Below are positions 9,933-22,080 of a DNA stretch of 64,000 bases, piece by piece. The DNA is from Pseudoscleropodium purum. Lineage: Eukaryota; Streptophyta; Bryopsida; Hypnales; Brachytheciaceae. The position numbers and the translations under genes were made by a program. Position 1 is the stretch's first letter. Every line of letters starts with the position of its first letter. Location: the NCBI GenBank assembly GCA_963969395.1, contig OZ017796.1:47792243-47856242 (forward strand), written 5' to 3'. Below the pieces are notes generated by a model. It had not been told where the DNA came from and ran no database searches. It saw only the letters and a program-made list of their open reading frames with translations.

Positions 9933-11800
9933 ACAGTCTCATGCCACCTATACACAAATATGTTTGCAGATGTGAGAATGGTAACATGAATTTTTCTATG
10001 GAAATTTTGTGCATAACTTTGGAATGTGGAATTCCAGTCATAGTTGACCTTATTGCATGTTGCTTTGCCTTGCCTAAGTGTGGCCATAATTCTTGCGGTC
10101 AATGTAGATGTACATGACAAAATTGTCCTCTCTACTAGCTAGTAAGTAATTGTTGAATTATAGAATGTTGAGAATTGGAAGTAAAAAGAAGTGAACCTTA
10201 TAAAGACACAATATAAAAGTATCAAAGAAAGTGAAAGTGCTATATTCAAAATGGACATTTGAAAATGACAATAGCAATAAGATTGACATCTGACTACACA
10301 CATTTTACACAACAACATAAATTGAGTAGCACATGTTGATAGGTACACAATGTAGGTACTTGTACAATTATGATGCATAAATGCAATAGTCATGCTCAAG
10401 GTCATGCTGGTAGAGAAGTTGCTATTGTAGGCAAGAATTTCTTAGACTTTGCAATTTTAGTAGCAGTTTCATCATTGTGCTTGAATTCAATGCTGGATAT
10501 TGAAGTTGAAGCTTGAATTTCCGAATTGTGCATTGATCAGATTACACCAATTACAAGGATTTCTCAACCACTTCTCAACTTAGAAATAAACAACCATCTC
10601 CAAAAGCCAGATTTCAATACCAAACAATGCCAAATTTTTTGGAAAACAATGAGATCATATCCTAGATCAAATGGTTTCTTAATTGTTAGTGGCCTCCCTT
10701 ACAATTGCACCCACTTTTCACATTGGAAGAGGCACCAAGGCAACTCCTCCGTAGTTGCTTCTAATCCACCTCTGTAGCCTCCCTTTGATTGTTGTCAACC
10801 TTCAACGCCCAATCACACTCTTCTCTCCACCTGGATGCATTACCACACAAGTTGGCAGCAAGGTCCCCCTTCCTCTCTCCACTTGGTTGAGTTGGCAGCA
10901 TAGGTTGTTAGTAAAGGGCCATGATGTCAAGCCCCCTTCTCCTGTCCAATCTCTTGCTCGTCTAGTGTGCAATCAACAACCTCTCAATAACCACAGGCCT
11001 TGCCCGACCTGCCCCTCGTCCCCCATTTTGTCAAAAAATGTCCATAACTTCTTACTCAAAGGTCCAAATGAGGAAAACATTATTTCCCCACATAGCTCTC
11101 TTAATTCTTCACCTCCAATAAAAGTTACAAGAAAATTTTACAAACTAGAATGCCCGTAGGTACATTATTCATATGAAAGTTTGAAAGCAATAAGTTTTGG
11201 AAGCAATCTCATCAAATTGATAAAAGAACCACACATTATTCAAAACATCAACCTTCTAACTTAGAAAAAAAAACATCAACCTTTTAGCTCCTTAGAACAA
11301 ACTAGTACTTTCCCTATCATAAACTTTCTCTATCTCCTTCACTTCAAGGAATAGCCTTTTAGTTGTTGAATTCACAAAGCACCATAGTGGCTTTTACCAT
11401 GACTTGGCACCTTGGTGGCAATTGAATAAATGATGCCCAATTCTATTTTTGTGTGTTGTCATTGGGATCATTGGGTGGTGACACCACATATTGGTACCAT
11501 GGTCATTTGGAGTGTAACTAGTGGCGATGCTTTGAGCACAAAAGAAGTACATATTTTCACCAAGATTGCAAACTAAAAGTTTAACCCTTGAACACCAAGG
11601 GAGACGTTTTGTGTCTAATGGATGATAAAGAATAAAAATGTATAGGACAAAAGTGCAACTATTCATCCTCAAAATTGGTTTTGGAAAGGGAATCCACTAG
11701 TTTGACTTGCAATGACTACTTTTGCAATTTTGGAGGCTAGTGATTCACACGGTAATAGAGAAGGATGATTTAGAGGGTCATCCCTTCAGCATTTAAGGGT
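9933..11800. other. intergenic or transposon interior, no gene seen
   Basis: A C-rich stretch at about 10690-11020 gives a 134-codon open frame (10755-11159), but it lacks domain signals and looks like compositional bias. Elsewhere the DNA is AT-rich with stops in all frames. Confidence 0.4.
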
Positions 11801-11806
11801 TAACGT

Positions 11807-12503
11807 CCCTGACCTCAGTCCTGGGGCTCATGAATCTGTCCGCGTTCAACCAAATCAGGGCTTGAAAACACTCCAGACCCGACTTACTCGCCATTGATAT
11901 TGCAACACTCGTCAGTACATCATTAGTAATGCCGCAACCTGGAATCCGAGGTTGTGATCGTGTCGATTCTAGAGGCTACTCCAGTTATCCAGATCCGGAA
12001 CTACAGTACGCAACCCACCCTCTCTAAAGACACTCTGGAATTGCCCATTCCAGAGTGCAGATCCTGCAAACCCTGTCATCGTGTGAGCCTCATCTGACTG
12101 GACAGCTTCCGCGAGGCAAAGTTGTGAATAGACACGAGAGGTCCACTCGTCCCCCACGAGACAGTGCAATTAGAGAGGGGTGAGAGTAGACAACAGAAGC
12201 AGCCCGTCGAAGTGAATGGGGGCGAAATCGCATCAAATCAGAAGACTTGCACAACGATAGCCGAAAAATGCCCGTCAAACAGACTACTGTAGAGATGTGC
12301 TTATTCATTTCCATCTTTAAAGAAACGCCTCTCTCTATTGTACAGAATGTGCCTCACCCTAATGCCCAGATTTTGGTACAAGCTCTGTCAACTATCACAC
12401 CATCTTGTCGTCAAATCTCCTACCTAAAAGAAAACCCTAACCACAGGGATTCCAGAGCGATGATTCCTGGAGCAGCAATTCCCATGCGTACCCGAGGGCA
12501 GAG
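11807..12503 (-). other. 3' flank of the translocator gene
   Basis: GC content rises here relative to the repeats on the left. By position it holds the 3' UTR and terminator of the minus-strand translocator. No clear AATAAA was found on the minus strand, and small open frames on both strands show no features. Confidence 0.35.
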
Positions 12504-13706
12504 TCACTTGGCCTGCGAGTACAAGAAGGTGCCCAGAATGGCAATGGCAGCACCAAGGGCATTGATGGGACTGACAGGAGTGCGAAAGATGAGAATGGAG
12601 GTCACAATCACCGTCACGCGCTTCATGGTATTGCCAATGCTGAAAGAGAGAGGGGAGATCTGGTCCAGGGACATATAAGACACCTGGTTGTGCAAGTGGT
12701 ACAGTACACACTGCAGCACCACCCATAGCGGAAACTGATTTCCCACCGACTGAACGGCCGCCCCCCATCCAGCTGCCCACATGTTTGGGCCCTCCACCGC
12801 GACGGCGAAGGGTAGCAGGAGGACGCACGACATCATGCTCAGGCACGCGTAGTAATTCATGCCGCCCACTTGCTTGCCCTTCCGCATTCCCTTCTTAGAT
12901 GCAATGTTGCGGAACACGAAGGCCACATTGGAAATCATGGCTCCCACGAACCCTATTGTGCTGAAATTCAGCTCCGTGGCCGCAGCCAATGCGCACCCCC
13001 CGATGATCGGCAGCAGCGACATGTACACCGCCAAAGGAAAATCCTCCCCCATGAATAGCTTCGAGATGATCACGCTGCAGGCGGGCTCCAAGCTCTTGAT
13101 GATGTGGTGCGACGAGACCGCGATCTTCGACAAGCTCACCGTCGCCGCCACGAATCCAATGGTGTGCAGAACGGCGACGGGCGCCAGGGCTTGCAAAAAT
13201 GCCCTGTCCACGTCCGGGGGCTCGACCAAGCGCAGCCCCCAGAGGACCAGCATGATGGCTGACCCCATGGCCAACGATAGCACGGATGTCAACCATGGAA
13301 AGGGGAACACGTTCAGCACCTTCTTGTTGTAGATGTTGAAGACCGCATTCAGCGACCACCACACCGCAAAGTAGAGCTCAATTGGGAACCTCGAGGCGGT
13401 TTCGATCGTCCCGCCTGCTGCATCCGCATACTCATCCGAAGAGCCGACCTCGATCGCTCGTGCAACCGTTGTAGCGCTCCTCCTTTTCGCCGTCACAGTC
13501 ACATCGCTCACGAAATCCGAGGGAGGTGGCGACAGACGCAATGAGCTGAAACCTCCCAGATTAGTCGCCTCCGAGGACAGGAACAGGACAGGGGAGCTGG
13601 AACGCCGGAGTCTCAGAACGCGAACCGGGCTGCTCTTCCCCCGCAATGAAAGAACCGACGTGTTCGTGACCGAGGCCATACCTGAGAGCGCGTGCAGCAT
13701 CGCCAT
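12504..13706 (-). CDS. GPT: plastid glucose-6-phosphate/phosphate translocator (GPT type)
   Basis: This encodes a 400-residue inner-envelope antiporter of the plastid phosphate translocator family, expected to exchange hexose phosphate for phosphate. Residues 1 to about 95 are Ser/Arg-rich like a chloroplast transit peptide. From about 107 onward the protein is a run of hydrophobic helices. Family landmarks include FNIYNKKVLNVFPFPWLTS (about 123-141), PIIGGCALAAATELNF, VEGPNMWAAGW, YNQVSYMSLDQISPL in the form HNQVSYMSLDQISPL, and NTMKR (359-363), the conserved Lys-Arg that binds phosphate. The mix fits GPT better than TPT, PPT or XPT. The frame opens upstream at 13838, but the ATG at 13704-13706 sits in a perfect GCCATGG context and leaves a normal transit peptide, so I start there. 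There is no intron. One oddity is SSHHIIKS at 198-205, where GPTs usually read SFTHIIKS. Confidence 0.92.
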   Translation of the reverse strand: MAMLHALSGMASVTNTSVLSLRGKSSPVRVLRLRRSSSPVLFLSSEATNLGGFSSLRLSPPPSDFVSDVTVTAKRRSATTVARAIEVGSSDEYADAAGGTIETASRFPIELYFAVWWSLNAVFNIYNKKVLNVFPFPWLTSVLSLAMGSAIMLVLWGLRLVEPPDVDRAFLQALAPVAVLHTIGFVAATVSLSKIAVSSHHIIKSLEPACSVIISKLFMGEDFPLAVYMSLLPIIGGCALAAATELNFSTIGFVGAMISNVAFVFRNIASKKGMRKGKQVGGMNYYACLSMMSCVLLLPFAVAVEGPNMWAAGWGAAVQSVGNQFPLWVVLQCVLYHLHNQVSYMSLDQISPLSFSIGNTMKRVTVIVTSILIFRTPVSPINALGAAIAILGTFLYSQAK

Positions 13707-14560
13707 GGCACTCCAAACCTCAAAAATATGCACTAGGAAACCCAAAACCCACCTGAAAAAAGCTTCCAAATCGAAAACCTCCAAGCTTTCCGTGTCAGGA
13801 AAGCCAATCGCAATTGCTCGAATTCGACCCTCGAACAATCAAAAGGCTCGTCAAGAAAAGAACGGCAGCAAAACTGCACCAGCGCGTTCAATCTCCCACA
13901 CGATCACGATCAATGCATAGCTAGACAAGAAGAGAGGAATTTCAAACAGTCTTCACCAAGCGAATCATCACGACTCCAAACCCAAAGAAATGGAAGCGCG
14001 CAAACAATTCACGGCTTCCTCGATTCGCCCAACAATGCTGTTGCCTGCCTGCCTCCCTGCCTGCTCAATCAATCACTCAGAGGACTCACAAGCAACTGAG
14101 ACCTCCTGGGGCGCTTAAGCTCGGGCCTCACCGCTGCCTCCCTCTCTTCATCCCGAATGTGAGCGCGCAGCGAAATCCCACAGCTCAGTGCAATACAGTA
14201 GAACGATGGAAAGCGCCAGATGCGGGCGCGAGAGAAGAGCCGGCTCGCTTGGGCTTTCATCAGTTGCTTCGGGGGCTGGCGCCTGGCGGCGAGACGAGAG
14301 TGCAGGCAGGTGCGCAGTAACCCAGTGAGGACTGAGCCACTGAGGACGAGGCAGACTGAGGATAAAGTACTCCTGTCTGAGTCACGGGGTGGGGCTCTTC
14401 CAGTGGGCTTTCCCACGGTAATTTCTATACAAAACACCGCAGGAAGCAAATCATCCAGTTCCGGGTGTGCTGCCGCCCGGCACTTGCTGAAGGGCTTCCT
14501 GATGACGTGGGAGACTTCTATTGGTCATCAGGGATATTCCTAAGAAGTAGGCGGTAAATG
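13707..14560 (-). promoter_or_regulatory. promoter and 5' leader region of the translocator gene
   Basis: GC-richer than the neighbouring repeats, with a CT-rich tract (CCTGCCTGCCTCCCTGCCTG, about 14043-14062). The gene-like composition ends near 14560, which marks the likely outer limit of the promoter. A 126-codon minus-strand open frame here (14069-14449) has no features. Confidence 0.4.
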
Positions 14561-14750
14561 TAAAATGTCCAGTTAAGTCAATCTTGACTCAACTTCATCC
14601 AGTCTCATGGATGATAAATTCGTTTTTCGGAGAGGTTTGATCAATGTGTGTCTCTGACCAGGTTCAGTGTATCCAGAATGCTCAAGTTCCTATATTTTAT
14701 ATCCAATCCAATTATCCAATTCTCCTTTACTCAATTGGGGTGGCACAAAA

Positions 14751-15118
14751 TTAAGTTAGTGATACAACACAAAGGAAAAAAAAATTAGAAATCATTATGA
14801 TTTCAACTTGTAATTCTAAATAGTGTGACTTTGAGAAATTAGTGGCACTCTTACTTTAAGTATAATGTAAAACAACCCATATTGGTCAAATGATTCGTAA
14901 CAGACACCTAAGAGATGACTCCACGATGGTTAAATTAAGTTAATGATACAACACAAGGGAAAAAAAAATTAAAAATCAGTATGATTTCAACTTGTAATTC
15001 TAAATAGTGTGACTTTGAAAAATTTGTGGCACACTTACTAAGAGTATAAGGTAAAATAGCCCTTCTTGGTCAAATGACCCATGACAAACACCTAAGAAAT
15101 GACCCCATGATGGTTTTA
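14751..15118. repeat. 184-bp tandem duplication
   Basis: Two copies start at 14751 and 14935 with TTAAGTTA(G/A)TGATACAACAC. Both continue through TATGATTTCAACTTGTAATT and GACACCTAAGA-type blocks. They are about 90 percent alike by eye. Noncoding. Confidence 0.88.
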
Positions 15119-16085
15119 TTAGTTTTTATAAAATTTTGGGCCATCATCAATGTCTCACTTGTCACTACTAGAGTGATTAGTGACCCCATTAGGAACACCT
15201 AGCTTTTTTTTAGTGTAAATCATTGAAGAAAATGACTTATTTAAGGCCCTCCGAGTTAGAAAATATTTTAATTGCTTTAGATGAAGAAGGTGAGCATTAT
15301 AGATACAGGTTTTGTTGGTTGTGGAGTAGTCTACAAATTATTTTGGGTAGATCACTTAAAAAAATCATAGCAAATTCATACTTTGTTGAAAAAATATAAT
15401 TTCAATTGTTGTTGTTATTTCTCACATTGTATGTATGTTGGAGGGAAATTAAAAAAATTCAGCCATGGCATGAGGGCAAACTAGCAATTTTGGCCATAGT
15501 GGGTTGTTTTACCTTAGTACCCAAAAGGTTGTTGTTTTCAACACTTTCTTCTTGACACTAAAGTATCAAAAATTGAGATTCCATGAAATTTACAATATCT
15601 TGATGATTGAAGTGTCAAGAAAAAAGCGTTGAAATTTATTTATTAGTGTTGGAAAGAATGTTGGAAAGATTGTTCAAAAAATTATTGAAAAAATTGTTCT
15701 TTACTTTGAAAATTTGTAATTAATTCTACAAAGGTCCAAAATATGCAGAATCAACCAGGGGGTTGATTTGATTTCCTCTTACCCTTTAAGATAAATCTAG
15801 TAAAAAATGATTTAAGTGGTTTAACATCTTCAATATGAAAAACCATTGTTGCAAAACAAATACTAAATAGACACAACATTTCCTATAATTTATAAAAAAA
15901 ATATTTCACATTTGTAGCAATATTCTATAAATTCCCTCCACCAATCACTAGTAAGGGGTTTGAATTTCATGACTTGTTGGCAATAGTTTGCATAGACTAG
16001 ATAGGGTAGGAAGTTCTAAGAATCTCTAAAACATAATAAAAAGTAATTGAACTAGTGCTCAAATACCTCTATTATTCTATACAAG
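15119..16085. other. AT-rich repeats, no gene seen
   Basis: Stops occur in all frames. About 15690-15850 resembles one arm of the foldback element at 8195-8725 (AATTTGTAA...TACAAAGGTCCAAAA). Confidence 0.45.
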
Positions 16086-17027
16086 TTAACCCCTAAAGGA
16101 CCAAGGTGTGTTTTTTGGCAATATAACTTTTTTGGATAGGTGCATGTGAGTAGAGATTTCTATATTTTTGGCCCAAATTTTAACAAAAGGTGTGGACAAG
16201 GAATATTTCATGTGCATTAAATTTTAGGACATTTGGAAATATGAGTCAAAAGTTATGGGCTAATATATAGTTTGTTTCTCAACTTGGGCAATCCAAATAG
16301 ATCTAAAAGAATCATTTTTTTTTTAAATTTAAAATTAATTTTTAGATTTATGTATATATAAAGCTTTGAATTGTTCTATTTTCATTAATGAGTCAAAAGT
16401 TATGAGGTGTTTTAGTTTACGAGCGGTTATAGATTCTCTACTCCAAAATAAACTTTGAAGTTCTTTATTGAATTCAATTTTCAATATTTTTGGAATTTTT
16501 TTTTTTAATTAGGTGAAGATTGTTAATTACAAAATTACAACCACTGGAATTGACATTTTTCAATTCCATAACTAAATTATTAATATTTTGATTCATTTTT
16601 AGTATTTTAGTATTTTGATTCATTTTTTACTTCTTTCTACTTACTATTTTTTTCCTATATATTGTACAATTCCAAATGACTTGAAATTATTCAAGCAAGT
16701 AGAAAATTTGCCTTGAAGAATGAATCCAAAGAATTGCAACCATTTTGGACATTTTTTTTAATACAAATGTGACCTTATGAAGTGCAATTGCTTGATTTTT
16801 TGCAAGGCCAAAAAAAAGGCTTTTATCAATTCAAACACTAATATCTTGCAATCTACATAGTGAAAATTTCTGAAAATTTTCCACATCTTCTCAAATGATC
16901 ATAATACAAGATCCTATAGTTGAATTTGTCTTAAAATGTTTTCAAATTTTTTTTTGGTGCTTGTCCTAAAAAGAGCAGTTTTGGAGTGTTTTTGGTGAAA
17001 ACATAGTTGAGGAACTTTAGGGGTTAA
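16086..17027 (+). mobile_element. family A TTAA element, full length (copy A1)
   Basis: It is bounded by TTAACCCCTAAAGGACCAAG and GGAACTTTAGGGGTTAA, 942 bp including both TTAA copies. It is AT-rich and noncoding. The interior matches copy A2 (41851-42802) in the same orientation and copy A3 (57231-58165) in reverse. The TTAA duplication and a CCC-starting inverted terminal repeat are diagnostic of piggyBac-type transposition, so this is best read as a non-autonomous piggyBac derivative. Confidence 0.8.
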
Positions 17028-20000
17028 TGCAAATTAATAAAATAATTTGAATAGCGCAAAAGCCCTACACCTAGCCCTACACTTTGGAATGAAAGTTAGA
17101 TGTATGTGATCTAATTATTGTAAATGTTTGGATGCATCTTATACAAATTATGAATGAATGTAAATGAAGAAGGATGAAATTGAATTAAAATCACACTATT
17201 TGAGATAGTCTGAAAATAATGTAGACCAAAATATTTTAATATTACCTAAAATTTTGTTAACATCAAAGACATTTCTTCTAGACTGACTTCCACTAGTTAC
17301 GATATTGATAACCTTAAATAATTGAAGGTAAAGGTACTCATAAACATCAGTTTCGTCACTACTGATACATCATGGAGAGTGAAACTTATAGCATTTTCAA
17401 ATTAATTAGTGTAGCTAACACTAAATATGATTATTATGTACTGTACTGCCACCCATCTTCACAGTGTAGTCAAATGGGAAATGTCTACACTGTCATCCAC
17501 AAGGTCATCTAGTCACATGGATGAGAAATTTGGAGTTGTGCTAACTTTTATCCTTGCTTGTCATCAAGTTTATTGTATTCGATATCTTGTCACTGAGGGC
17601 ACAAAATTATCATTCCTACAAATTTTATTTTGGAAAATTAGTACAATTTTGTTCTAATATTTTAGCCTATAGTTTTAAATAGAGTGACTTTGATCAATTT
17701 GTTTAACATGCATTAATCCCTAAAATTTCAAGTGTCCCCTTGAGGGACACTTGAAAGTTCAAGTAGATTGTTACAGTCTCAATTTTCATCTTGATTTTTT
17801 GAAACTTTTTTAAGGATAGGAAAACACATAAGCTTTCTAAGGAAATCATTTTTATTTCAATTAGTGTCCCAAAGCAAAAGTTATGCCATCCTCCTTCCAA
17901 AACAACAATCATTAGGTAGCAGAAAAATACTACAAGAAATCAAAACCAAATTTTAAAATTTTATTTTTTATAGAAATTATTTTTGTCTATGAGGATAGAT
18001 TTAATTCATTATATTGGGACTAGTGATGAAAAAGTTTTGGACAATCTTGTTTTTCAAGCAATCTTCTTCAAAAAATAATTTACAAGATTCATCTCTAAAT
18101 GCAATTCGGAGAATTTTTCAAAAAAACTTTTTTGGCAAGGTCAAGTTTGCTTGCTACAACAATCTCACCATTGGAATTATTGTGTTTGAATTCCACCTTA
18201 GACCTACTAATGATTTAGTTTTTTGTTCAATTTTGAACCTACTTCTACTTAATAATGTTTTAAAGAATGAAAATCAAGTGTGATATCTTTGAAATTCTTT
18301 TTCTAGACATTCAATTCAATTCTATAACCATAAAAAATTGATTTTGTATAGATGTATACAAATTTTAAGCTAAGAAGATTAAAAGTCTTAAAATATAGGC
18401 AAGCAAGGTGTGGGGTACTTTTTCATTAACTTTTACTTTTTGTCAAGTACCAATAGTATAGGGATTCATCTGTAGATAAGCCAACGTAGTCTATCATTGG
18501 TGCGTCTAATGTCACTTTTAAAGTAGATTTAGGTTATGTGTAAATTAACTTTGTGGAGCATACCTGGAATCTTTATTCTTATATTTCTATTCTTTTCCTT
18601 TCTTTCTTTCTTTTCCCTTATTCCTAGGTTATCTCAATTTGGTGGACAGTCCATTACTACTAATGCAAACACAATGTTCTAAGAGTCCCGATCCTATATA
18701 GTATTCTAAGGTGGGCAACACATCGTGGGCAACATGTCAAGTTGGGCAACACGTCTTATACATGGATGTAGTCTATGACCTAATCATATATATACAAGAT
18801 AATACTTTTAAAGCATACAAATAATTTGTTAATTAATACATTTTTATGTGTTGGGACAACAGGGCCAGTAACTGCTCTTTATGAGCTTTTCAAATATATG
18901 TGCAAAATGCCTAAACGAGTCTGTCACAGTAGTCAACAAGTCCAGTATGCAGGAGTATGAAATGTTTAGGACAAAGTATCAGATTCTTGGTCTTTGAGCT
19001 TTCTCCTTTCTTTCTAAGATTGGACAACGAGTCTCAGGGCAACAAGTCTAAAACCACGAAGTGAGTCGTTCTTAAAACACACCAAAAATATTTATCAACG
19101 ACAAAGATTGCTAATTCTACAAATTCTGTCTCCCCAATTCTATAACCTAAGTCTAAACTAGGGGTACGGCCCAAGGGCCATTCAAAAAAATTTAAACCTT
19201 TATTTTAGTTTGTTTTTAGTCAATTCATCCAAATTTTGAATTCAAAATTTCAATTTTATTAATATAACTTATTTTATGGCCCATAGAACCTATTGTCGTA
19301 CGAAAGACCCTGAGACAGTGGGTAAAAGGGCCTATAATCGCGCGCACGTCATCCTATCACTGTGTGCACTTCAGGCACGTCGACCAAATCCCTAATTTGG
19401 CTAGATTATAGCTCGCAGACTACAGCGACGTAGCAAACATCCTTGGCTTTTGATTCCAATTCAACTCGTGAGATTTTGATTGATTTGTTTATGCAATCAA
19501 TCAATTTGATCTTCGCGACCCACCCGAGCTATAAATTGGTACAAGATTTTTGAAAATTGTCGATGAAGACTGGGTCAGGTGAGCAATGTTGCCACAGAAT
19601 TTGGTTTCGATTCCGATTCAAATTTGAAATTTGGACAATCACCCAAAAATGTTGATGAATGAGCGATCCCTCAAACACACGCAACAATTAGCATAAGACG
19701 TAAACAACAATTACAAAGATTTTCAATTTGTTGTTGCTCTCGACTTGATCTTTGTTGTTCATGTCCAAGTCGCCTGAATCATTGGAATTCAATTTTGGGT
19801 TTCTCCACTCAATCATTCATTTTGATTCCTACAATCTTCTCAATGCTCAGATTTCAACAAATGGGTACGATTTTAAAATTTAGTAGGGATGACAGACAGG
19901 CGTTACAGCACTTGTGATGAATTTTCTCAAAATTTCAGATCCGCGCCTCCAATTGCAAATCCTCGAGACTCTTTGAACTGACAACCACGATCCACTTCAT

Positions 20001-20376
20001 CAGCAGTAGTCTCTATGAAATCAAAAGCAAATCCCGAACCGCACACAACTCCATGATCACAATCTAATAAACACAAAATGATCGCACCAGCAGTACACAA
20101 ATACACAGCACGACTCAAAAAACAATGAGAATCAATAAGAAAAAATTTGAATTTATAAAATGCGAAAATTTTATAAATGAGTGATTCTTCCTGAATGTAC
20201 TGAACTTTTTTTAAAAATTTTCAGTCTTTTAAAAGGTGAGGAAGATGCTGGTGGTTCCCAATCATCCAATTTGGCACCCCATTCATCCTTTCTTTTGATT
20301 TTTCATCCAATCTTGTGTCCCATTCATTTCTTTGGCCTATTCACACTACAAAAGTCTAAACTACTTTTTACTTTAA
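17028..20376. other. repeats and unassigned DNA, no convincing gene
   Basis: Mostly AT-rich with stops in all frames. About 18700-19060 has a loose repeat of GGGCAACA(C/T)GTC-like units. About 19270-20110 has near-genic GC content and a 63-codon minus-strand open frame (19927-20118, no ATG start) that I cannot assign. Confidence 0.4.
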
Positions 20377-20399
20377 TTTTTTTTTTTTTTTTTTTTTTT
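20377..20399. repeat. poly(T) run
   Basis: An uninterrupted run of 23 T. It could be a retroposed poly(A) tail on the minus strand or simple slippage. Confidence 0.8.
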
Positions 20400-20559
20400 A
20401 AATTTATTTTACAGTGTTATTATAATATTTTTCTACTAATTTTTATCTACTTTCCTATTACTTTCCTATAACTTTTCTATAAAAAAGTTAAAAATAACCT
20501 AAAAAGTAATTTTTACTATACTACACAAGGTAAAAATTTGATTTTTTTCAATTAAATGC

Positions 20560-20749
20560 AAATATTTTGCAATCTACATGGTCAAAGTTTATAATTTACT
20601 TCTACACATTTTTAAGCTAGTCTAGTGCAAGATCCTATAGCTAGATATGCAAAAAAAATAATTTTTAAAAGCTTTTTACATTTTGCAATAGAAATGACAG
20701 TTTTGAATAAAATTTGATGAAAAACAAGCCTTAGGACTTAAGGAGTTAA
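20560..20749 (+). mobile_element. family A TTAA element, right-end fragment
   Basis: GCAATCTACATGGTCAAAG, then GCAAGATCCTATAG, then a diverged end (TTAGGACTTAAGGAGTTAA) follow the same order as the last 190 bp of copy A1. The left part is lost or too diverged to follow. This is an old copy. Confidence 0.6.
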
Positions 20750-22080
20750 GATAGGAAAACATATTTTATTTTAGGTTCTAAAAGTATTATTTTTATTTCA
20801 ATTGGTGCCTTTCAACAAAAGCTATATAATCCAAACTAAAAATAGTTTAATTTGGACACACCCAAAAAATTGAAATTTTATTTTTATTTTTATTTTTTAA
20901 ATTTTCGATTGATTATTTTTTTGTCTACATGAAAAGTTTTGATTCATTTCATTTGGATTAGTGATGTGAAAGTTATGGTGCATCTTGTTTTTCAAACAAC
21001 CACAACACTAATCTTCTTGAGAAAACAATGTGTTAGATTTTTTTTTTAACTCAATTTGTATTTCAGAATGTTTGAGCATCAATTGTTTTGTATCCATGCT
21101 AAGGTTGTAAGTTTTAATCCAAATCTATTTTGAAGGACATGTGCCAAAGGGTATCGTCTTGAACATGTATCTAGTATGTTAGATGTACTCATAGAATATG
21201 TTTAAAATATTAAACGGGCAAGGAGGGGGGTCTACTAGATGTCATGGACGTCATGTTAAACACCATGTTGTAGTGTTTGACAAGAAAAGCCTAATTCATG
21301 TCTTAAAAAAAGTTGACTTTTGCCAAACATAGATGATAAGTTTTCTAAATCCTTCAAAATCTTCTCATAGCACTCAATCCTAGCATGCTAAACAACAGTC
21401 TTTTAAATCCAAGTTTATACAACTTTATTTTATATTTCACTTTGAGATTGGTCAATTAACTATTTTTGGGCTACATTTGGTGAGCAATGGTAGGAGATAC
21501 TAATTTCAATTTTCAAGGGTTCTTCAAAAATAGATGTAAACTTTTAGTGTATCAAATTTGGTGTATATAAGTGCAGATACTCTTATGTTAGACCATTGTT
21601 AATCTAATTGGTATATTGCCCCTCCAAATGTGTTTCTAAACTTTGAATTATATATAATTAGAACTTCAAATTACTATCATTGAAAGTGCATCCCAAACTA
21701 TTTTGAGTATACATACAAAAATTCAAATGTAGACATTTGACAAATGCTTAGGCAAATGCTTCCAATTAAGCTAAAAGTAACAAATTATAGAGTCTTTAAT
21801 AAATCATGCTTAACAATGAAAAATTTGGTAAATTCCTTGGTATATTTTGAGTGCAATTGGCAAAATTTTCTTTAGTAAGTGTGATTTGTCACAACCTTTA
21901 TAAATTTTGAGCTTTACCTTATTTTTTGAGTGCGTGTTTAAAGTCTAAATTTGAATTTTTTTTCTAATATATACTCAAAGTACTTACGGATTCACTCTCA
22001 ATGATAGTAATTTCAAGTTCTAATTATATATGAGTCAAAAGTTAGAAATACATTTGGAGGGCCAAATTACCGGTTTGAGT
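20750..22080. other. AT-rich intergenic DNA, no gene seen
   Basis: No open frame with features. About 21640-22060 contains short inverted similarities around AACTTTTGACTCATAT-like words and is likely old repeat. Confidence 0.4.

Larger units (their letters stand above)
5092..11806 (-). mobile_element. candidate full-length piggyBac-type element (boundaries tentative)
   Basis: The left boundary is TTAACCCCTAAAG at 5092. The candidate right boundary is ATTTAAGGGTTAA ending near 11806. A decayed piggyBac transposase lies between them on the minus strand. At about 6.7 kb it is long for piggyBac and contains other repeats (a foldback at 8195-8725), so later insertions must be assumed. The two ends share only the terminal dozen bases. 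This grouping is an inference and could be wrong. Confidence 0.25.

Noticed and set aside
10755..11159. 134-codon plus-strand open frame
   Set aside because: A C-rich tract removes stops, but there is no motif, no good start context and no homologous feel; probably not coding.
12859..13362. Open frames of 155-157 codons overlapping the translocator gene in other frames
   Set aside because: They are shadows of the GC-rich translocator coding sequence and have no features of their own.
14069..14449. 126-codon minus-strand open frame upstream of the translocator
   Set aside because: It lies in the promoter/leader region and has low-complexity composition and no domain.
19927..20118. 63-codon minus-strand open frame with a hydrophobic start
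   Set aside because: It lacks an ATG, is short, and has no neighbouring exon or splice signal that I could justify.
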